From contig NZ_PDUS01000021.1 in assembly GCF_002723455.1 (NCBI RefSeq), forward strand, positions 1-64,000: 64,000 bases of DNA. Direction: 5' to 3'. The translations under genes and the position numbers were made by a program. Under the pieces are notes generated by a model that saw only the letters and a program-made list of their open reading frames with translations, was not told the origin of the DNA and searched no databases. Shown piece by piece: positions 33,928-42,065 of this stretch; the stretch's first letter is position 1; the number at the start of each line of letters is the position of its first letter. This stretch comes from Pseudoalteromonas sp. 3D05 (GTDB lineage Bacteria; Pseudomonadota; Gammaproteobacteria; Enterobacterales; Alteromonadaceae).

Positions 33928-35907
33928 TTAAAAGTCCATTGAATAGTTTAACGATATTTCTCTAGATACGCCAGCTACTGCACCAGTAGCTACGCGAGGA
34001 TCATAGGTATTATACTGCTTATCAAATAGGTTATACATTTTTAAAGTTAAATGACTTTTATCGTTTATCGAATATCGTGATGTTGCTGAAAATAGCATAT
34101 AGCTTGATTGTACAAAGGGGGCCGTCGTTAAAGTTTCACCTTTCACTTCCCCGCGCCATAAACCGTTTATACTGAACAACCATTGGTCCAACTGGTAACT
34201 ACTTATAATGCTTGCAAACCGTTTGAAAGTCGGTTTTATGGGCTCATCAAAGTACTGAGTATAAGTACCTGTCAACGAAACCTCAGGCGTTATATTCCAT
34301 CTACTATCAATCTCAACACCACGGTTTGTATCATCAAGCTGATTTGAAAATGTGAACATGTTGGTCTTATTTTCCTGCGGTATGGTGGAGATAAAATCGT
34401 GTAATTGATTGTGAAATAGCACCATATTTGAATGCCATGACTTAGCCTCATGACGCCATACAAGCTCTGTCGTTTTAACATATTCAGATCGCAGCTCAGG
34501 ATTACCTACAGTAACATCATCATTTGAATATAATTCATTGGTTACTGGGGTTCTGAATGATTCACCATACTGTAACTTAAATGTATTCGCAGGTGTTGGT
34601 TGATAAATAGTAGCAAAACGTGGTGACAACTTACTCTCGATATTTTTGACATCGTCAAAACGACTACCAAGAAAAACTGTAACAGTTTCAGACAACGGGA
34701 TTTTTAACTGCCCGTACACACTGTGTGTTTCAAATGAGGCTTTAAGGCTGGCAAAAGGAGCAAACTCTTTGATGGTGCTAATTTGGCCTAAATAATAAGC
34801 ATCATCAAGGATTATGTTACCACTTGCTTGATCATAAAAGTTTGTTCGTACACCAGCTGATTTTTGCTGCGCATCAGAGAACTCATACCCTGCATTAACA
34901 ACCCAATCGTTAGTGAGTTGGTGTTTAAAGTCAATGTTTACTTTTAAATCAGACGTTGTCCACGCAGGACCATTTAAAAAATCATTTTCTGCGAAGGGGT
35001 TATTGCTAGCCGCTAATATTAATCCGGCACTTTGAATATCATGCTCTGAATACGCCACTTTTGTTGTTAATTGTGTTGTTGTATTTTGCAGCCAATCATA
35101 GGCAACTGAAACAAAATGATTCTCACTTTGATGTTGATTTTGTTTAGAATAACCTGCAAGGTTGATAAATTCATCAAGCTCAACTTTGTTGTAACGTCCT
35201 CTTATCTGAAGCTCGTTTATGTCAACACCCGCTTCAAAATATATTGATTCCAAAGGGTCTCGTACACCTTGAGGATAATAATCCCCCTCTTTTTTATTAA
35301 TTGCCAAAGAAGTAAATGCGTTTACATCTTCATTAAATTGATAATGAGCACTGAGCGATACCCCTCGTTTGCCGTTTGAACCTATCATCGCTGTGACTTC
35401 ATTAACGTCATGTTTTGTGACAACGTTCATCACCCCCATAAACGCATTACTGCCATAGAGTGCAGAGCCTGGACCACGGATAAACTCAACTTTTTCAATT
35501 ATCTCGATGGGTATAAAAGGCATGTAAACAGATGCTTTGCCAAACGACGATTCATTAATACGCTCGCCGTTGATCATAACTAATACATTGCCGCTATCTA
35601 AGTAGACCCCACGCGCATGATCTTTTGGTACTGCGCCTACCCAATCTCCACGTGTAGATTGCATTCCTGGGACGAAATTCATTAGTTCGTAGGCACTGTC
35701 GACACCTAAAAGGTTTATTTTTTGTTTATTGAATACGGTAATAGTGGAAGGAGCGGAGGCGAGTGTTTCTGAGGTATTAGAGCCAATGTCAACTTGAACG
35801 TTGAGCAAATCTTCAAAGCTCATTGAAAATAAATCTTCAGATTCTGCAGCTAAAATAGGGGCTGCGCTTAAGCACAAATACAGACAAAAAGTTTGCTTCA
35901 AAGTCAT
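33928..35907 (-). CDS. TonB-dependent outer-membrane receptor next to the DctB-like kinase
   Basis: The 659-residue product has a signal peptide (ending ILAAES), a TonB plug domain (LNVQVDIGSN... GPGSALYGSNAFMGVMNVVTK is the diagnostic plug end) and a beta-barrel ending in SLNYSMDF with a terminal phenylalanine. It resembles the colicin I receptor/BtuB-like group in which the plug is short, and the substrate is not evident. It is the first gene of a run of same-strand genes (receptor, DctB-like, DctD-like; 45-base gap and 4-base overlap), raising the possibility that its ligand is connected to the dicarboxylate signal. That connection is inferred. No Fur-box was found before it. Confidence 0.85.
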   Translation of the reverse strand: MTLKQTFCLYLCLSAAPILAAESEDLFSMSFEDLLNVQVDIGSNTSETLASAPSTITVFNKQKINLLGVDSAYELMNFVPGMQSTRGDWVGAVPKDHARGVYLDSGNVLVMINGERINESSFGKASVYMPFIPIEIIEKVEFIRGPGSALYGSNAFMGVMNVVTKHDVNEVTAMIGSNGKRGVSLSAHYQFNEDVNAFTSLAINKKEGDYYPQGVRDPLESIYFEAGVDINELQIRGRYNKVELDEFINLAGYSKQNQHQSENHFVSVAYDWLQNTTTQLTTKVAYSEHDIQSAGLILAASNNPFAENDFLNGPAWTTSDLKVNIDFKHQLTNDWVVNAGYEFSDAQQKSAGVRTNFYDQASGNIILDDAYYLGQISTIKEFAPFASLKASFETHSVYGQLKIPLSETVTVFLGSRFDDVKNIESKLSPRFATIYQPTPANTFKLQYGESFRTPVTNELYSNDDVTVGNPELRSEYVKTTELVWRHEAKSWHSNMVLFHNQLHDFISTIPQENKTNMFTFSNQLDDTNRGVEIDSRWNITPEVSLTGTYTQYFDEPIKPTFKRFASIISSYQLDQWLFSINGLWRGEVKGETLTTAPFVQSSYMLFSATSRYSINDKSHLTLKMYNLFDKQYNTYDPRVATGAVAGVSREISLNYSMDF

Positions 35908-36022
35908 TACGCCACAACACCTGTAATTAATAAAAAAGGTCGACGGTGCATTATAACCATCTATTTACAATATTAATACAAATGTGTCACGGCGTACGGG
36001 TTTTTCTAAAATTTTTCGCGTG

Positions 36023-36304
36023 TTAAGCGTTTGAGGTCACTGGTTTTGCTTTTAAATATTTGTACAAGCCGATTAAAGACGCCGCTATCCAAAAAATCTC
36101 AATAACAAAACTCGCCAAATTAAAATTATAACAAAGGCTTATCAGTAACAATATCGCACCAGATAAATTCATTATGTTATAAAGCAAACCAGTCGGTGTT
36201 GCTTTGCCCAGTTGCAGCATAAAAAACGCGCCCACAACTAAAAAAGTACCTGTCATACCAATAATATCAAATAAAAGTGCAATCACGGGGTTTCCCTTGT
36301 CCAT
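36023..36304 (-). CDS. small membrane protein, CBU_0592 family
   Basis: Function unknown. The product of about 93 residues is almost entirely three membrane helices (IALLFDIIGMTGTFLVVGAFF; YNIMNLSGAILLLISLCY; VIEIFWIAASLIGLYKYL) with a short basic end, matching the CBU_0592 membrane protein family. The ATG at 36304 is preferred; a GTG six codons earlier (36322) is an alternative, and neither has a clear ribosome-binding site. It stands alone, about 115 bases upstream of the TonB-receptor gene on the same strand. Confidence 0.7.
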   Translation of the reverse strand: MDKGNPVIALLFDIIGMTGTFLVVGAFFMLQLGKATPTGLLYNIMNLSGAILLLISLCYNFNLASFVIEIFWIAASLIGLYKYLKAKPVTSNA

Positions 36305-36322
36305 TACTATAATTACCCACAC

Positions 36323-36694
36323 TACTGGCCCATTCCATGGGGAGGGTTGTTTTCATTCATTGAAACAGCAAACCGAGTAAGTTTAGCAGGGTAGAAAAAT
36401 TGACACAGGATAAATGTCCGCTTTTAAAACGAACTGAATTTAAAAAGGAGTTTAAGCTAAATAAATAGTCGCACTATATTTTTGCATAATGCATTTACTT
36501 CGCAAAAGTATCTGATAGCTTTTGATTATACGTATTCAACAGTCAGTTGAATCGCCTCGCTTGATTTGATCTGCATAAGAGGAAAGCGGTTCTTTGTTAT
36601 TGTATTGCCCCACCTCGATGTAATACAGAGTAAATAACCGAGTAATAAACCAAAACCATTTAGCAGTTAGCCTTTTTGAAAGTAATTATAACCG
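36323..36694. other. non-coding stretch, no gene seen
   Basis: No convincing reading frame, RNA gene or repeat was found in this stretch of about 370 bases. It should contain the promoter of the 36023-36304 gene at its left end. Confidence 0.5.
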
Positions 36695-36724
36695 CAAAAA
36701 CACACTGATATTCAAGTGTGTTTA
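36695..36724 (-). terminator. intrinsic terminator of the small membrane-protein gene
   Basis: Minus-strand AAACACACT / AGTGTGTTT stem with an 8-base loop followed by a T-run. It overlaps the last codons and stop of the gene ending at 36712. Confidence 0.75.
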
Positions 36725-36927
36725 AAGCGATATTTATATAATCTAAAAAACAAATACAAAGGCGAAATTAATGTGAGGAACATGCCAATAAAGAACGAAT
36801 AAAGAACAACTTTTCTTTTCGATACTGAGTGCTCAGCTGATACCCATAGGTTTGAACATATGAATATAAGGCTATAAATAGTTAATATGGGTATTAAAAC
36901 CGACGCATCAAAATTATATCCTTCCAT
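36712..36927 (-). CDS. small hypothetical membrane protein
   Basis: No family recognised. From the ATG at 36927, which has GAGG nine bases upstream, the product has 71 residues with two membrane helices (about 9-27 and 42-62) and a basic, aromatic-rich C-terminus (FRLYKYRFKHT). A frame extends to 36987 but its first twenty codons lack a start signal. An intrinsic terminator overlaps the 3' end, which supports expression. The role is unknown. Confidence 0.55.
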   Translation of the reverse strand: MEGYNFDASVLIPILTIYSLIFICSNLWVSAEHSVSKRKVVLYSFFIGMFLTLISPLYLFFRLYKYRFKHT

Positions 36928-37027
36928 ACTCAAATACCTCACTGCAATTAAAAATCTGTAAGGTAACCGTTCGAAAAATGTTACCACAATGTTTACTTTG
37001 TAACATGTCCATTGAGGCTTTGCAAAG

Positions 37028-37279
37028 TCACTTAAATGTCACTTTACCACCAATCATTTTATAAGCAGGTGCGCCGCGGATCATAGTTTCGCGGGCAAAG
37101 GGACGCTCGCATTGAGGGCATATACATGGTGTGGAAGTGAAGTCTTGGCTTATGCGTTCAACAAAGCACTTAACGAGTGCGCCTTTTCCCCCTTTGCGGT
37201 ATTTATAAAGCTGAGTTTTACAATGCCCACAAAATATATCTACCGTTTTCGTTGGGCCTTTTTTGTTCGGTTTTGCCAT
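37028..37279 (-). CDS. small zinc-ribbon protein
   Basis: Function unknown. The 83-residue basic product has two cysteine pairs, CGHC near residue 17 and CPQC near residue 54, that together can hold one zinc ion in a ribbon fold. Lysines between them (YKYRKGGKGALVK) suggest nucleic-acid binding. No signal peptide or membrane segment. It lies 47 bases upstream of the DUF1761 gene stop on the same strand; the two may be cotranscribed. Confidence 0.65.
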   Translation of the reverse strand: MAKPNKKGPTKTVDIFCGHCKTQLYKYRKGGKGALVKCFVERISQDFTSTPCICPQCERPFARETMIRGAPAYKMIGGKVTFK

Positions 37280-37326
37280 AGCTCACAAGAATACAGGTTC
37301 AAATAATAGGCTTGAAGTTTATCAGC

Positions 37327-37731
37327 TTAAGGCAGCAAACCCAAAATTAAGCCCATGATTGTAAATTGTAAGATATGATAACCGCTGTTAATCAAAAACA
37401 ATTTAAGTGGGCGTTGTTCAAACAAATAAGTGATCCCGTAAGCACTTCCTACCCAACAAAGCCCAATTAGAAAAGCCGCGCCTACACTCACGCCTAAAGT
37501 AGGGGTTGGCCCAAAAAAAAGTGACAAACTGAGGGCAATTAATAACGATAGAACGAAACTCCCGGCAAAAACCTTTTTAGGGTTTACTGTTTTCAAATCT
37601 AATTCAGTCAATCCACATGCTTCCATCCAAGCGCGTTGAAAAAGTAATGGGGAATACCAAATCCCACCTAACGCAAATGAGGATAACGCAGCAATAAAAA
37701 CAGCAAAAAGGTTAACATGGGAAATATCCAT
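37327..37731 (-). CDS. DUF1761 family membrane protein
   Basis: Function unknown. The 134-residue product has four membrane helices and the DUF1761 start pattern NLFAVFIAALSSFALGGIWYSPLLF, followed by a Trp/Met segment (RAWMEACGL) typical of the family. About 47 bases separate its stop from the zinc-ribbon gene downstream on the same strand. No clear regulatory site is seen in the 229 bases upstream. Confidence 0.8.
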   Translation of the reverse strand: MDISHVNLFAVFIAALSSFALGGIWYSPLLFQRAWMEACGLTELDLKTVNPKKVFAGSFVLSLLIALSLSLFFGPTPTLGVSVGAAFLIGLCWVGSAYGITYLFEQRPLKLFLINSGYHILQFTIMGLILGLLP

Positions 37732-37960
37732 AAGGGCTCATCATGACAACTTAAATAAAATGAATATTTTTACTTTAGTTAATGAATCCCATTGCGGCAA
37801 CAAATGCACTTAGCAAAACAATACATACTTTAATGAGCTAAAAAAACAAAAGGTGTATCTATTTGATTTTAAAAAATTAAACCCTAACTTCCAAGAAAAT
37901 CACTGTCCCTGTTTATCCTGAAAATCTGACTTTTCTGATACAGCTCTCATAATTATGCAA

Positions 37961-38491
37961 TTACTGTTTTACAGGTTTTTTTTGTAATTTGCGCTGCAAT
38001 GTACGCCGGTGCATATTTAGCTGGCGAGCTGTTGCAGAGATATTCCCTTGATTGCAATGCAGAACTTGTTGAATATGCTCCCACTCTACCCTTTCAGCTG
38101 ACATCACCGAATCAGGAGAATTAACGACCTCTTTTTGCAGTTGATTATTTGGGCACAACGCATTTACTAGGGTCGGCATATCTACCGGCTTGGTTAAATA
38201 ATCATTAGCGCCCAATCGCATCGCTTCTACGGCTGTTGCAATACTTGCAAAACCAGTTAATAAAACAATTTGGCAATGAGGTAATAAACCCCGCAACGGA
38301 GAGAGAAGATCCATTCCATTGTCATCAGCAAGTTTCATATCTAATAAGATATGGCTCGGTGTGACTTGCTCCGCTAGCATCAAAGCCTGTTGCCTATTAT
38401 GCGCCACATTGCAAGTAAACCCTTGTTTGGTTAATCTTCTTGATAAAGTGCTGGCTAGGCTTTCATCATCATCGATTATAAGCAGTTTCAT
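37961..38491 (-). CDS. response regulator, RegA/PrrA-like
   Basis: The 176-residue product has a receiver domain (acidic pocket IIDDDE, phospho-acceptor Asp 51 in LLDMKLADD, Thr/Lys switch residues LLTG and YLTKP) and a C-terminal Fis-type helix-turn-helix (NISATARQLNMHRRTLQRKL), as in RegA/PrrA/ActR. RegA-type regulators respond to redox state through RegB and act on respiratory and carbon genes. Its ATG shares one base with the stop of the upstream kinase (TAATG), so translation is coupled. The extra length is short for a complete regulator and fits the compact RegA form. Confidence 0.85.
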   Translation of the reverse strand: MKLLIIDDDESLASTLSRRLTKQGFTCNVAHNRQQALMLAEQVTPSHILLDMKLADDNGMDLLSPLRGLLPHCQIVLLTGFASIATAVEAMRLGANDYLTKPVDMPTLVNALCPNNQLQKEVVNSPDSVMSAERVEWEHIQQVLHCNQGNISATARQLNMHRRTLQRKLQKKPVKQ

Positions 38492-39738
38492 TATTCACCT
38501 TCGCTTGTTATTGCCAGTTTTACTTTTGCCACAGCACCGCCTTGTTGATGATTAAAAAGTGTTAAAGACCCCTGTAAGCGCTCAAACGTAACATTTGATA
38601 ACATCACGGCTAACCCCATTCCTGAGCGGCTTGGCATAACTTGCCCCCCAAGTTGACTCAGTTGCTCTTTGGTGAAGCCCTTACCATAATCGCGGATCAA
38701 CAGGTTAAGCTCTGGCTCACTACCTTGGTTGGAAAGTTGCCAGCTTAACGATAGCTGGTTTTGATTGTTTTGTTGATTTGCGGTTGTCGCGTTTTGTAAT
38801 AAATTTAATAACGCGGGTAATAACATCGCATCGCTTTTAACACTGACATTGGGCGTTTCATTTTGCCATTTTAGCTGCTGATCTGGGTAGTGTAACAGCA
38901 TGGTGTCGTGAATTTGTTGCTTTAGATCTAATAACTTTACAGCGTTTATTTTACTGTGTGTTCTCAATTGCGCTGACAGCTCTCTGAAATTATTTAATTG
39001 TGCTGTGCACTGTGCGAGAGGCTTTTGCATTTCAGTGATCAGTTCATTATTAGGCAGCTCTTCCTTTAGCTCTTCTAAAATCAACTGTAGGTTAGCTATT
39101 GGACTCGCCAGTTGATGCGTTATTTGTACCGCCGCACCATCAAGTGTGACAATCTGCTCGGAACGTAGCTGCTTTTCTCTCACACTAGCGATGGTTTGTT
39201 CTCGAAAACGCAAAGCACGATTCATGGCCCCAACCACCAAAGCAATTACGCTGGCACTGATCACAAAATTGACCCACATGCCGATAAAATGACTCGTCAT
39301 ATCCATATCATGCATACTATGCTGAGGCACTTTTAATAGTAGCAAACTGTAAGCCGTGATAGCCAAAGCTGCAATGTATACTAAGCCCTTTGCACTCACA
39401 CTCACCGCAGCAATCATAATGGGTAATAGTAATAGCGACACAAACGCATTCGTTGCGCCTCCACTGAGCGATAATAATATGGCTAAAAATAATACATCCG
39501 CGGTCAGCTGCATTAACATGCCAATTTCTTTGGCTTTGTTTACATTACGATAAGCAATTACGCTAAAAATTTGAAATGCGGCTTCTAGTGAGATAACAAG
39601 CAATAACTCATAAAGTGCAATTTGATGCTCAAGCAGAAAATAAACAGCAATTACTGCAAGTAGTTGTATTGCAATTGCACCAGAACGTAGCATTAACAAT
39701 CGGCTAATAGCGGGATCTGTCCGCGTTAAAAATGCCAT
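38491..39738 (-). CDS. sensor histidine kinase, RegB/PrrB-like
   Basis: From the ATG at 39738, with AGG nine bases upstream, the product has 415 residues: about six N-terminal membrane helices containing GGATNAFVSLLLLPI, the counterpart of the RegB GGxxNPF quinone/redox segment; then a dimerisation domain with His 208 in QITHQLASPIANL; and a HATPase (GKGFTKEQLSQLGG; GMGLAVMLS). The asparagine-leucine-rich GGxxN pattern supports RegB membership, but the redox-active cysteine of RegB is not seen between the H-box and the ATP-binding domain. An upstream ATG (39795) would overlap the preceding gene. Signal inferred, not shown. Confidence 0.8.
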   Translation of the reverse strand: MAFLTRTDPAISRLLMLRSGAIAIQLLAVIAVYFLLEHQIALYELLLVISLEAAFQIFSVIAYRNVNKAKEIGMLMQLTADVLFLAILLSLSGGATNAFVSLLLLPIMIAAVSVSAKGLVYIAALAITAYSLLLLKVPQHSMHDMDMTSHFIGMWVNFVISASVIALVVGAMNRALRFREQTIASVREKQLRSEQIVTLDGAAVQITHQLASPIANLQLILEELKEELPNNELITEMQKPLAQCTAQLNNFRELSAQLRTHSKINAVKLLDLKQQIHDTMLLHYPDQQLKWQNETPNVSVKSDAMLLPALLNLLQNATTANQQNNQNQLSLSWQLSNQGSEPELNLLIRDYGKGFTKEQLSQLGGQVMPSRSGMGLAVMLSNVTFERLQGSLTLFNHQQGGAVAKVKLAITSEGE

Positions 39739-39760
39739 ATCAATAAACCTAAAAAAAGAG

Positions 39761-40165
39761 TTAATCTTCATCCATTGAGATAGAAAAAACAGCACATGGC
39801 GTTCCTTGATGAAACACCATTTTCCAAGACGAATCCGTATAGCGCCATAGTGACATTCGAATGGAATAATTAAACTCAGCCCGTGCTGAGCGTCTATAAG
39901 CAGCTTGATAGCTTAATTGAGCGATATCGTCACTGAGCATGCGGCCTTTAAAGTTTTGATTATAAAACTGTGGAACTACTTCTGTGGGAAGACGTGTGAG
40001 TACTTGAAACTTATTAAAAACCGTTCCATTACTGGCGATTTCAATAAAATCATCATCGAGTAAAGCATCTAAAGCGTTGGCCGATTGGCGAACTTCTGGT
40101 TCGAGTAATTGCCGTTCAGACTCGATTAAATGATTAAATAATGACGCCTTAATTTTGCTACCCAT
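39761..40165 (-). CDS. DUF4440 / NTF2-like protein
   Basis: The 134-residue cytoplasmic product fits the SnoaL/NTF2-like alpha+beta cone fold of DUF4440 proteins: an N-terminal helix with ESERQLL, the strand pair DDFIEIASNG, and a closing strand RMSLWRYTDSSWKMVFHQGT. These small proteins often bind a hydrophobic ligand but the ligand is unknown here. It lies 22 bases before the RegB-like kinase gene on the same strand and may be part of that operon. Confidence 0.75.
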   Translation of the reverse strand: MGSKIKASLFNHLIESERQLLEPEVRQSANALDALLDDDFIEIASNGTVFNKFQVLTRLPTEVVPQFYNQNFKGRMLSDDIAQLSYQAAYRRSARAEFNYSIRMSLWRYTDSSWKMVFHQGTPCAVFSISMDED

Positions 40166-40524
40166 AGTAGCTCCTAGTGTTGTTTAAAACCCTTTTAGTG
40201 GGTTAAATCGTCACTGCCCTTTATAAATTAGCAGTTCACTTTTTTATAGATAATAACCAGTTACATACTATTACTCAACAAATCGCTAGCACAGCATAAA
40301 ATGACATACGCCTAGGTTGATGTATTAATTTATCGCATTACGTTTGAACGACATAGATTAATCATATTTGTATGAATAACAATAATATCAGCCGAATTCA
40401 TTTTATATAGCTAATTTGTCTACTACCATTGATGTAAATTGTTTTAAATACCAGTATTTACAGTGTAAACATGCTTCAAACTAGTGTTATAAGCTGAATT
40501 TTGGTATAAACACATCATTAATGA

Positions 40525-40541
40525 CAGATGTCTGACCACTT
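40525..40541 (+). promoter_or_regulatory. possible FadR operator before KAS III
   Basis: The site reads AAGTGGTCAGACATCTG on the minus strand and keeps the FadR core TGGTCNGAC while the right half is degenerate (11 of 16 positions). It lies 14 bases before the ATG. The rest of the 40166-40555 gap shows no gene or terminator. Confidence 0.35.
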
Positions 40542-40555
40542 AAAGAGAACACACT

Positions 40556-41623
40556 ATGTCTTACGCACATATCACTGGTTGGGGTAAATGCATTCCACCA
40601 GCACGCATTAGCAACGATGAAATAAGCCAATTGGTTGATACTAACGATGAATGGATCACATCTCGTACAGGTATAAAAGCGCGCCGAGTCAGTCATGTGA
40701 GTACTGCTGAACTTGCAACGGTTGCAGCTAAACATGCTATTGCATGTGCTGGTATTGATGCCAAAGACATTGATCTTGTTCTTTTGGCAACGTGTACGCC
40801 GTCAACTATGGTTGCAAACACAGCTTCATTGGTACAAAAAAATATTGGTGCTATCGGCGCCGCTGCCATGGATACAAATGCTGCATGCTCTGGCTTTTTA
40901 TATGCAATGCAAACAGCAACAGCACAAATTCAAGCGGGTATGATTAAAAAAGCCGTGGTGATCGCTGCTGAGCGCATGACCTGGTATGTAAACTGGGATC
41001 GTCGAGATAGTGCAGTATTATTTGGTGATGGTGCGGGTGCTGTGGTTCTAGAGGCTGCTGATACGCCTGCTGGTTTACTAGGCACCAAGACAGGCTGCGA
41101 CAGTGAAGATCGTGATATTTTACACATTACCAATTTTGGCAGTGATATAGATAAATACAGCCCAGCGGGTCCATCTGATTTATTGTTTGAAGGCCGCGAA
41201 ATATTTAAACGTGCCGTTAAAGGTATGAGTGAAGCTTGTGATGATGTCCTAACTCAGGCGAGCTTAAGCTTAGATGAAATCGATGTGTTAGTCCCTCACC
41301 AAGCAAACCTTCGAATTATTCAAGCAATCCAACATCGTTTAAAAGTCGCTGATGAAAAAGTGATGGTGAACATAGGCGAGTATGGTAATACATCCGCTGC
41401 AACGATAGCGATTGCGCTATGTGAAGCTGTTGAACAAGGTTTAATTAAGCCCCACGCAAATATTATGTCTGCAGCATTTGGGGCTGGTTTAACTTGGGCT
41501 GCTAGTTATATAAAATGGGGTGATCGGGTAACGCCAATTGCAATAAGCGATGCAACTTTACCACCTTGTGATAAAACAGGATTAGAGCTTGTTTCTGCAG
41601 CGGCGGCTGCATGTAAGCAATAA
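40556..41623 (+). CDS. 3-oxoacyl-ACP synthase III (FabH-like, second copy type)
   Basis: Beta-ketoacyl synthase III that condenses an acyl-CoA with malonyl-ACP. The 355-residue product has the complete catalytic triad: Cys 111 (AACSGF), His 248 (PHQAN) and Asn 278 (GNTS), with the malonyl-ACP docking region nearby. It is about 35 residues longer than housekeeping FabH owing to a C-terminal extension rich in alanine, and it is not in a fab cluster, so it is probably an accessory KAS III (long- or medium-chain type, as in polyunsaturated or branched products) rather than the primer-elongating FabH. A FadR-like operator lies just before the ATG. Intrinsic terminator follows at 41642. Confidence 0.85.
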   Translation: MSYAHITGWGKCIPPARISNDEISQLVDTNDEWITSRTGIKARRVSHVSTAELATVAAKHAIACAGIDAKDIDLVLLATCTPSTMVANTASLVQKNIGAIGAAAMDTNAACSGFLYAMQTATAQIQAGMIKKAVVIAAERMTWYVNWDRRDSAVLFGDGAGAVVLEAADTPAGLLGTKTGCDSEDRDILHITNFGSDIDKYSPAGPSDLLFEGREIFKRAVKGMSEACDDVLTQASLSLDEIDVLVPHQANLRIIQAIQHRLKVADEKVMVNIGEYGNTSAATIAIALCEAVEQGLIKPHANIMSAAFGAGLTWAASYIKWGDRVTPIAISDATLPPCDKTGLELVSAAAAACKQ

Positions 41624-41641
41624 GTAAAATTTAGCTCGTTT

Positions 41642-41668
41642 AAAGCGCGAATATTCGCGCTTTTTTTA
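41642..41668. terminator. intrinsic terminator of the KAS III gene
   Basis: Perfect palindrome AAAGCGCGAA / TTCGCGCTTT followed by a run of seven T, 19 bases past the KAS III stop. Confidence 0.92.
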
Positions 41669-41678
41669 TTGGAACAAT

Positions 41679-42065
41679 ATGAAACTACTCGCGATTCATC
41701 ACGTTGCTATTATTTGCAGCGACTATCAACGTGCTAAACATTTTTATACTCAAATACTTAAGTTGCCCATTATTCATGAGCAATATCGTGCTGAACGAGA
41801 CTCTTACAAATTGGACCTAGCACTACCAGATGGCAGTCAAATAGAACTTTTTTCGTTTCCAGATCCACCTATCAGACCTAGCTACCCCGAAGCACAGGGA
41901 CTAAGGCATCTAGCATTTTCAGTCAATGATATAAAACAAGCAAAACACGTACTAGAAGCGCAAGGTGTTGATGTTGAGGAGATCAGAATAGACGAAATCA
42001 CCGGGAAGCGTTTTACATTTTTCGCCGATCCCGATGATTTACCAATAGAACTTTATGAAGTTTAG
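41679..42065 (+). CDS. yaeR: VOC-family (glyoxalase I-like) protein YaeR
   Basis: Metal-dependent dioxygenase/lyase fold. The 128-residue product lines up with E. coli YaeR: HHVAIICSDYQRAKHFY at the start, IELFSFPDPP in the middle, GLRHLAFSVNDI and the C-terminal end FFADPDDLPIELYE, with the usual histidine/glutamate metal ligands. Its physiological substrate is not established. The gene begins ten bases after the KAS III terminator and ends by overlapping the convergent M17 peptidase gene by four bases. Confidence 0.85.
   Translation: MKLLAIHHVAIICSDYQRAKHFYTQILKLPIIHEQYRAERDSYKLDLALPDGSQIELFSFPDPPIRPSYPEAQGLRHLAFSVNDIKQAKHVLEAQGVDVEEIRIDEITGKRFTFFADPDDLPIELYEV

Noticed and set aside
39739..39795. 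Longer start for the RegB-like kinase
   Set aside because: It would overlap the DUF4440 gene by 35 bases and has a weaker ribosome-binding site than the ATG at 39738.
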